Assembly: GCF_019431045.1 (NCBI RefSeq)
Contig: NZ_JAHXPT010000007.1
Span: 1-64,000, forward strand
Direction: 5' to 3'
From: Clostridium weizhouense
Lineage (GTDB): Bacteria > Bacillota > Clostridia > Clostridiales > Clostridiaceae
DNA: 64,000 nt
In this document: piece after piece, positions 59,797 to 64,000 of the stretch
Layout: each line of letters opens with the position of its first letter
Numbering within the stretch: position 1 is the stretch's first letter
Notes under the pieces: generated by a model
The model's database searches: none
What the model was told of the DNA's origin: nothing
The model's input: the letters and a program-made list of their open reading frames with translations, nothing else
Position numbers and translations under genes: made by a program

Positions 59797-60648
59797 ATGA
59801 ATCAGGAAATGATAAAGTGTACTGATGTATCTTTCAAATATATTAAAAATGAAGAAGGAAACACAGAAGAAAAGTATGCTGTTAAGAATGTTAATTTTAA
59901 AGTTAATAAAGGTGAATTTCTAGTAATTTTAGGTCATAATGGATCAGGAAAATCTACAATAGCAAAACATATGAATGCATTACTTACACCAAGTAGTGGA
60001 ACCGTTATAGTAGATGGATTAGATACAAGTAATGGAGAAAATTTATGGGAAATTAGATCAAAAGCTGGAATGGTATTTCAAAATCCCGATAACCAGTTAG
60101 TAGCAACTATAGTAGAGGAAGATGTAGCGTTTGGACCAGAAAATTTAGGCGTTGAGTCATCTGAAATAAGACATAGAGTTGATGAAAGTTTAAATAGGGT
60201 TGGTATGAGTGAGTATAAAAGACATGCTCCACATCTTTTATCAGGTGGTCAAAAGCAAAGAATTGCTATTGCAGGAATATTAGCAATTCAACCAGAGTGT
60301 ATAATCTTTGATGAACCAACAGCTATGCTTGATCCATCAGGTAGAAAAGATGTTTTAAGAACCATGAAGGATATAAATAAAAATTATGGTATTACTATAG
60401 TGTTAATAACCCATTATATGGATGAAGCTGCTCAAGCTGACAGAATTATAGTTATGGATGGTGGAGAAGTTAAAATGGAAGGAACACCTAAAGAAATTTT
60501 TCCACAAGTTGAAATGATGAAACAAATAGGTTTAGATGTTCCACAAGTTACTGAATTAGCATATGAGTTAATAAAAGAGGGGATAAATATTCCTAAGGAA
60601 ATATTAAATGTAGATGAGATGGTGAATGCGATATGTCAATTAAAGTAG
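59797..60648 (+). CDS. ecfA1: ECF transporter ATPase A1
   Basis: A 283-residue ATPase of the energy-coupling module that powers vitamin and metal uptake by swappable S components. Walker [10 protein letters not shown], the Q-loop region [10 protein letters not shown], signature [13 protein letters not shown] and Walker [12 protein letters not shown] are normal. ATG 59797 follows ATGGAGG; the frame is open back to 59755 but has no start signal. Overlaps ecfA2 by 16 bases. Confidence 0.96.
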   Translation: MNQEMIKCTDVSFKYIKNEEGNTEEKYAVKNVNFKVNKGEFLVILGHNGSGKSTIAKHMNALLTPSSGTVIVDGLDTSNGENLWEIRSKAGMVFQNPDNQLVATIVEEDVAFGPENLGVESSEIRHRVDESLNRVGMSEYKRHAPHLLSGGQKQRIAIAGILAIQPECIIFDEPTAMLDPSGRKDVLRTMKDINKNYGITIVLITHYMDEAAQADRIIVMDGGEVKMEGTPKEIFPQVEMMKQIGLDVPQVTELAYELIKEGINIPKEILNVDEMVNAICQLK

Positions 60649-61487
60649 AAAATTTAAAACATGTATATATGCCTAAAACGCCATTTGAAAAGATAGCTTT
60701 AGATAATGTAAATATGGAAATACAGGATGGAGAATTTGTAGCTTTAATTGGGCATACAGGATCAGGAAAGTCAACATTAATTCAACATTTTAATGGATTA
60801 TTAGAAGCTACAAGTGGAAAAATAATAGTTGATGGTACAGAAATAACGGATAAAAAGGTAAATTTAACAGATGTTAGAAAGAAAGTTGGACTTGTGTTTC
60901 AATATCCTGAATATCAGCTTTTTGAGGAAACAATAGCAGAAGATATAGCTTTTGGACCTAAAAATTTAGGGCTAGATACAGAGGAAATAAAAAAGAGGGT
61001 TATTAGATCTATGGAGATGGTGGGTCTTGATTATGAAACATATAAAGATAAATCACCATTTGATTTAAGTGGAGGCCAAAAAAGACGAGTAGCAATAGCT
61101 GGGGTTATAGCAATGAAACCAACTACTTTAATTTTGGATGAACCTACTGCAGGATTAGATCCTAAGGGAAGAGATGATATATTAGATCAAATAAGTAAAT
61201 TACATAAAGAGTATAATATGACAATTATATTGGTTAGTCATAGTATGGAAGATGTAGCTAAAATAGCCGAAAGAATAGTTGTTATGAATCATGGAAAAGT
61301 AGCTTTACAAGGGGCACCAGCTGAAGTATTTAAAGAAGTAGATACATTAGAAAGGATAGGATTAGGAGTACCACAAGTGACTTATTTAATAAGAGAGCTT
61401 AGAAAAAAAGGTTTACCGATTTCTGACAATGTATTTACGATAGAAGAAGCAAAAAAAGAACTTAGGAAAATATTAAAAGATAACTAA
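60633..61487 (+). CDS. ecfA2: ECF transporter ATPase A2
   Basis: A 284-residue partner ATPase. Walker [20 protein letters not shown], signature [13 protein letters not shown], Walker [15 protein letters not shown]. It overlaps ecfA1, so the two are translated together as a heterodimer. The ecfT gene that normally follows at once is 415 bases away here. Confidence 0.96.
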   Translation: MSIKVENLKHVYMPKTPFEKIALDNVNMEIQDGEFVALIGHTGSGKSTLIQHFNGLLEATSGKIIVDGTEITDKKVNLTDVRKKVGLVFQYPEYQLFEETIAEDIAFGPKNLGLDTEEIKKRVIRSMEMVGLDYETYKDKSPFDLSGGQKRRVAIAGVIAMKPTTLILDEPTAGLDPKGRDDILDQISKLHKEYNMTIILVSHSMEDVAKIAERIVVMNHGKVALQGAPAEVFKEVDTLERIGLGVPQVTYLIRELRKKGLPISDNVFTIEEAKKELRKILKDN

Positions 61488-61902
61488 TAAGTTATTTTGA
61501 TATATATATTTCAATAATAATTATTCAATAAATTAGATAACTTTATACTTTTTTGTTGAAGATTTAAATTTTTTAAATATATCGGTTAATTATTACTTTT
61601 AAGTAAGAGGGGAGGAAATTTGTCAAAAATATAAAGTATAAAAATTAATATATGTTCTAATTAAATTATTAAATTTATAATATTTTATAAAATTCTTATA
61701 GAAAATTATGTCTTGAATTAATAGTATCTAATTAGAAGCATATATATGATAAATTTTCTATATAAGTTTCGCACTATACTAGTAAATCATAGCATTTATA
61801 ATTATTTTAAGATTTATATTAATGAACAAACTTTACTGGAACTTATAGATAACAGAATTATTAAGTAAAAAATTTTTATATGATTTTGGCAATATAACAA
61901 GT
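61488..61902. other. 415-base noncoding gap inside the ecf operon
   Basis: Very AT-rich. It contains an orphan strong AGAGGGGAGGAAA site at about 61605-61618 followed only by a four-codon frame, and an 11-bp inverted repeat TATAGAAAATT (61697-61707) / AATTTTCTATA (61752-61762). A 40-codon frame at 61746-61868 has no ribosome-binding site. I see no gene, promoter or terminator that I would defend. Confidence 0.5.
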
Positions 61903-62706
61903 ATGTTAAAAGATATTACTATAGGACAATATATACCTGGAGACTCATTTATTCATAAATTAGATCCTAGAACTAAGATAATAATATCAATATTGTTTAT
62001 TATATGTTTATTTATAATAAACAAGTTTATAGGATATACTTTTGTTGTGGCTTTCTTAGTTGGAATAATATTAGTAGCTAAGATACCACCTAGATTTATA
62101 TTTAATGGCTTAAAACCAGTATTTTTATTAATTGCATTAACTGCAGTATTGAATATATTTATGATTAGAGGGACTGCTGATACATTAGTACTAAAAATAG
62201 GCTTTTTATCAATATATGAAGAAGGTCTAAAACTAGCAGGATTTATGGCATTAAGATTAATATTTTTAATAATTGGGACATCATTACTAACATTAACAAC
62301 ATCACCAATAGAATTAACTGATGGTATAGAAAAATTAATAAGACCTATTGGTAAAGAAATGGCACATGAACTTGCTATGATGATGACAATAGCTTTAAGA
62401 TTTATACCTACATTAATGGATGAAACTGATAAAATAATGAAAGCACAAAAAGCACGAGGGGCAGATTTTGAATCAGGAAATATAATTAAAAAAGCAAAAA
62501 GTTTAATTCCTTTATTAGTACCTTTGTTTATAAGTTCATTTAGAAGAGCTGATGAACTAGCAATGGCAATGGAAGCAAGAGGATATAGAGGTGGATCAGG
62601 TAGAACTAGAATGAAAGTATTAAGATTTACATATAAAGATACAATAGCTTTTGGTGTATTTTTAGTACTTGTATTATGGAGCATTATAGTTAGATTTATT
62701 TTTTAA
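61903..62706 (+). CDS. ecfT: ECF transporter membrane coupling protein T
   Basis: A 267-residue membrane protein that joins the ATPases to S components. It starts [20 protein letters not shown] as in relatives. Two Ala-Arg-Gly coupling motifs are present, KARGADFE and EARGYRGG (about residues 186 and 226). Several membrane helices. The ATG has no recognisable ribosome-binding site (the preceding bases read GCAATATAACAAGT), which is odd in a genome where nearly all others have strong ones. Confidence 0.93.
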   Translation: MLKDITIGQYIPGDSFIHKLDPRTKIIISILFIICLFIINKFIGYTFVVAFLVGIILVAKIPPRFIFNGLKPVFLLIALTAVLNIFMIRGTADTLVLKIGFLSIYEEGLKLAGFMALRLIFLIIGTSLLTLTTSPIELTDGIEKLIRPIGKEMAHELAMMMTIALRFIPTLMDETDKIMKAQKARGADFESGNIIKKAKSLIPLLVPLFISSFRRADELAMAMEARGYRGGSGRTRMKVLRFTYKDTIAFGVFLVLVLWSIIVRFIF

Positions 62707-62720
62707 ATAAGAGGAAGTAT

Positions 62721-63455
62721 ATGAGAAATATAAAGTTGGTAATTGAATTTGATGGAACAAATTTTTGTGGATGGCAAAGGCAGAAACAAGACAGAACTGT
62801 ACAGGGATGTATAGAAAATGCTATATTAAAAGTCACTGGAGAAAAGAGTCTAACAAATGGTAGTTCTAGAACAGATGCGGGTGTGCATGCTAAAGCTATG
62901 GTAGCAAATTTTTTTACAAATAGTAAAATACCAGGAGAGAAATTTAGAGAGGCACTAAATACTAAATTACCAGAGGATGTTGCAATAATAAAATCAGAAG
63001 AAGTTAATTCAGATTTCCATGCTAGGTATTCTTCAAAAGGGAAAATGTATTCATATACAATTGTAAATAGATATGAAAAATTATCATTTGGAAAACAATA
63101 TTTACATCATGTAAGAGAAAAGTTAAATGTTAATAATATGATAAATGCATGTGAATATTTTTTAGGAAAACATGATTTTAGAGCTTTTATGTCTCCTGGA
63201 AGTTCTGTTAAAACTACAGTAAGAACTATTACAGATATACACATAGAGCAAAATGAAAATATTATAAAAATTTTTGTTAGTGCAGATGGATTTTTATATA
63301 ATATGGTAAGAATAATAGTTGGAACTTTAATTAAAGTTGGAAATGGAAAAATAAACGTAGAAGACATTGAAGATATAATTAAAGAAGGAAATAGAAAAAG
63401 ATCAGGAATGTGTGTACCACCTAACGGTTTAGTATTAGAAAAAGTTTTTTATTAA
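62721..63455 (+). CDS. truA: tRNA pseudouridine synthase A
   Basis: A 244-residue enzyme converting U38-U40 of tRNA anticodon stems to pseudouridine. The catalytic Asp is in [10 protein letters not shown] (near residue 52); [15 protein letters not shown] and [15 protein letters not shown] are family motifs. The order ecfA-ecfA-ecfT-truA-rplM is widely conserved in Firmicutes. AGAGGAAG site. Confidence 0.96.
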   Translation: MRNIKLVIEFDGTNFCGWQRQKQDRTVQGCIENAILKVTGEKSLTNGSSRTDAGVHAKAMVANFFTNSKIPGEKFREALNTKLPEDVAIIKSEEVNSDFHARYSSKGKMYSYTIVNRYEKLSFGKQYLHHVREKLNVNNMINACEYFLGKHDFRAFMSPGSSVKTTVRTITDIHIEQNENIIKIFVSADGFLYNMVRIIVGTLIKVGNGKINVEDIEDIIKEGNRKRSGMCVPPNGLVLEKVFY

Positions 63456-63470
63456 ATATCGTAAAATTTG

Positions 63471-63499
63471 TTGACACGCCCGTGAGCGTGTATTATAAT
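63471..63499 (+). promoter_or_regulatory. rplM promoter with built-in palindrome
   Basis: Perfect TTGACA (63471-63476), 17-bp spacer, perfect TATAAT (63494-63499). ACACGC (63474-63479) and GCGTGT (63486-63491) form an exact inverted repeat running from the -35 through the spacer, GC-rich in an AT-rich region. It could be an operator. Confidence 0.88.
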
Positions 63500-63505
63500 T
63501 AGTTT

Positions 63506-63600
63506 GTTTGTTAGAATATTTATGTATATAAGATCCACTAGCCCCGGGTCTTGACATAAAATTGCATACTAAAATTAAAGTATAGCATAATGTAAGTTCA
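63506..63600 (+). promoter_or_regulatory. rplM leader (L13-type)
   Basis: AAGATCC (63530-63536), loop ACTAGCCCC, GGGTCTT (63546-63552), then TGCATACT (63563-63570) with AGTATAGCA (63579-63587). Two hairpins before the ribosome-binding site fit an L13 leader, an autoregulatory element seen before rplM in low-GC Gram-positives. The class assignment is from memory of the conserved GATCC/CCCCGGG pattern. Confidence 0.6.
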
Positions 63601-63613
63601 GGGAGGGAAAGAG

Positions 63614-64000
63614 ATGAAATCATACATTGCAAAAGCGCAAGAAGTTCAAAGAAAATGGTATGTAGTTGACGCTGCTGATAAGCCACTAGGAAGAGTTGCT
63701 AGTCAAGTTGCTTCAATCTTAAGAGGTAAAAATAAACCAACATTTACACCAAATGTTGACTGTGGAGATTTTGTTGTAATAATTAACGCAGAAAAGGTTG
63801 TTTTAACTGGTAAAAAGTTAGATCAAAAAATGTTAAGAAAGCATAGTCTTTATCCAGGTGGATTAAAGGAAACTCCTTATAGAGAAGTATTAGCTAAGAA
63901 ACCTGAATTCGCTTTTGAAGAAGCAGTAAGAAGAATGCTTCCAAAAGGAGTATTAGGAAGACAAATGCTAAAGAAATTAAAAGTATACAGAGGTGCTGAG
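63614..64000 (+). CDS. rplM: Ribosomal protein L13 (partial, 3' end beyond window)
   Basis: The first 129 residues of a protein usually about 144 long. [37 protein letters not shown] and [16 protein letters not shown] are conserved. GGGAGGGAAAG site before ATG 63614. rpsI is expected to follow. Confidence 0.97.
   Translation, partial: MKSYIAKAQEVQRKWYVVDAADKPLGRVASQVASILRGKNKPTFTPNVDCGDFVVIINAEKVVLTGKKLDQKMLRKHSLYPGGLKETPYREVLAKKPEFAFEEAVRRMLPKGVLGRQMLKKLKVYRGAE

Noticed and set aside
61746-61868. 40-codon frame upstream of ecfT
   Set aside because: No ribosome-binding site and no recognisable sequence; likely chance.
61953-62684. 243-codon open frame on the minus strand inside ecfT
   Set aside because: Fully antisense to a well-conserved gene, low-complexity Ile/Asn/Ser-rich product, no ribosome-binding site.
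63551-63580. Second TTGACA in the rplM leader as a promoter
   Set aside because: No acceptable -10 at 16-18 bases; it lies within the leader hairpin region.

Overview
The window is chromosomal DNA of a low-GC, spore-forming Firmicute, most likely Clostridium sensu stricto (cluster I). The evidence is the very AT-rich intergenic DNA, strong AGGAGG ribosome-binding sites, TTG and GTG starts, a 56-residue clostridial 2[4Fe-4S] ferredoxin, sporulation-linked genes (sigH, a Gin/CsfB-type anti-sigma, ricT, disA) and the classical Firmicute order of transcription, translation and ribosomal-protein genes. The species cannot be fixed from sequence alone. Almost everything is on the + strand. I see no phage, insertion sequence, CRISPR array or defence island: this is core chromosome.

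Layout. 1-425: end of an rRNA operon (23S end, 5S, tRNA-Phe, tRNA-Cys, terminator), followed by a small DnaA-box cluster. 580-8108: corA, a small membrane protein, a divergent M20 hydrolase, a tiny gin/csfB gene, tmk-darA-holB-ricT, ferredoxin and an MBL-fold hydrolase. 8250-12819: CtsR operator and ctsR-mcsA-mcsB-clpC. 13154-19338: thioredoxin-reductase-like and glutaredoxin-like genes, radA, disA, an unknown conserved gene and a PIN-TRAM protein. 19360-26034: ispD, T-box-proS-cysS-mrnC-rlmB-yacP and sigH. 26111-30975: tRNA-Thr, tuf, rpmG, secE, nusG, rplK, rplA, rplJ, rplL. 31329-43292: rpoB, rpoC, rpsL, rpsG, fusA and a second tuf. 43545-59557: the S10-spc-alpha ribosomal supercluster, including secY, adk, map, infA and rpoA. 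59797-64000: ecfA1, ecfA2, ecfT, truA and the start of rplM.

How it fits together. The window holds most of the gene-expression machinery: RNA polymerase core, NusG, EF-Tu twice, EF-G, IF1, SecE/SecY, and more than 30 ribosomal proteins, plus a protein quality-control operon and both a c-di-AMP synthase (DisA) and a c-di-AMP receptor (DarA). RNA-level control is dense: a proline T-box, two 23S-like L1 sites, an L10 attenuator, and leaders before rpoB, rpsL, rpsG, rpsJ, rpsM and rplM. Consensus promoters are easy to read at many operon heads.

The least ordinary things are: an McsB arginine-kinase homologue that has lost several ATP-binding arginines and the active-site cysteine inside an otherwise intact operon; an M20 hydrolase lacking two metal ligands; a nusG start whose ribosome-binding site lies 30 bases away across a hairpin or minicistron; a possible pseudoknot before rpsM; a palindrome built into the rplM promoter; and the near-identical tuf pair. 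I did not find a self-contained new defence or mobile system.
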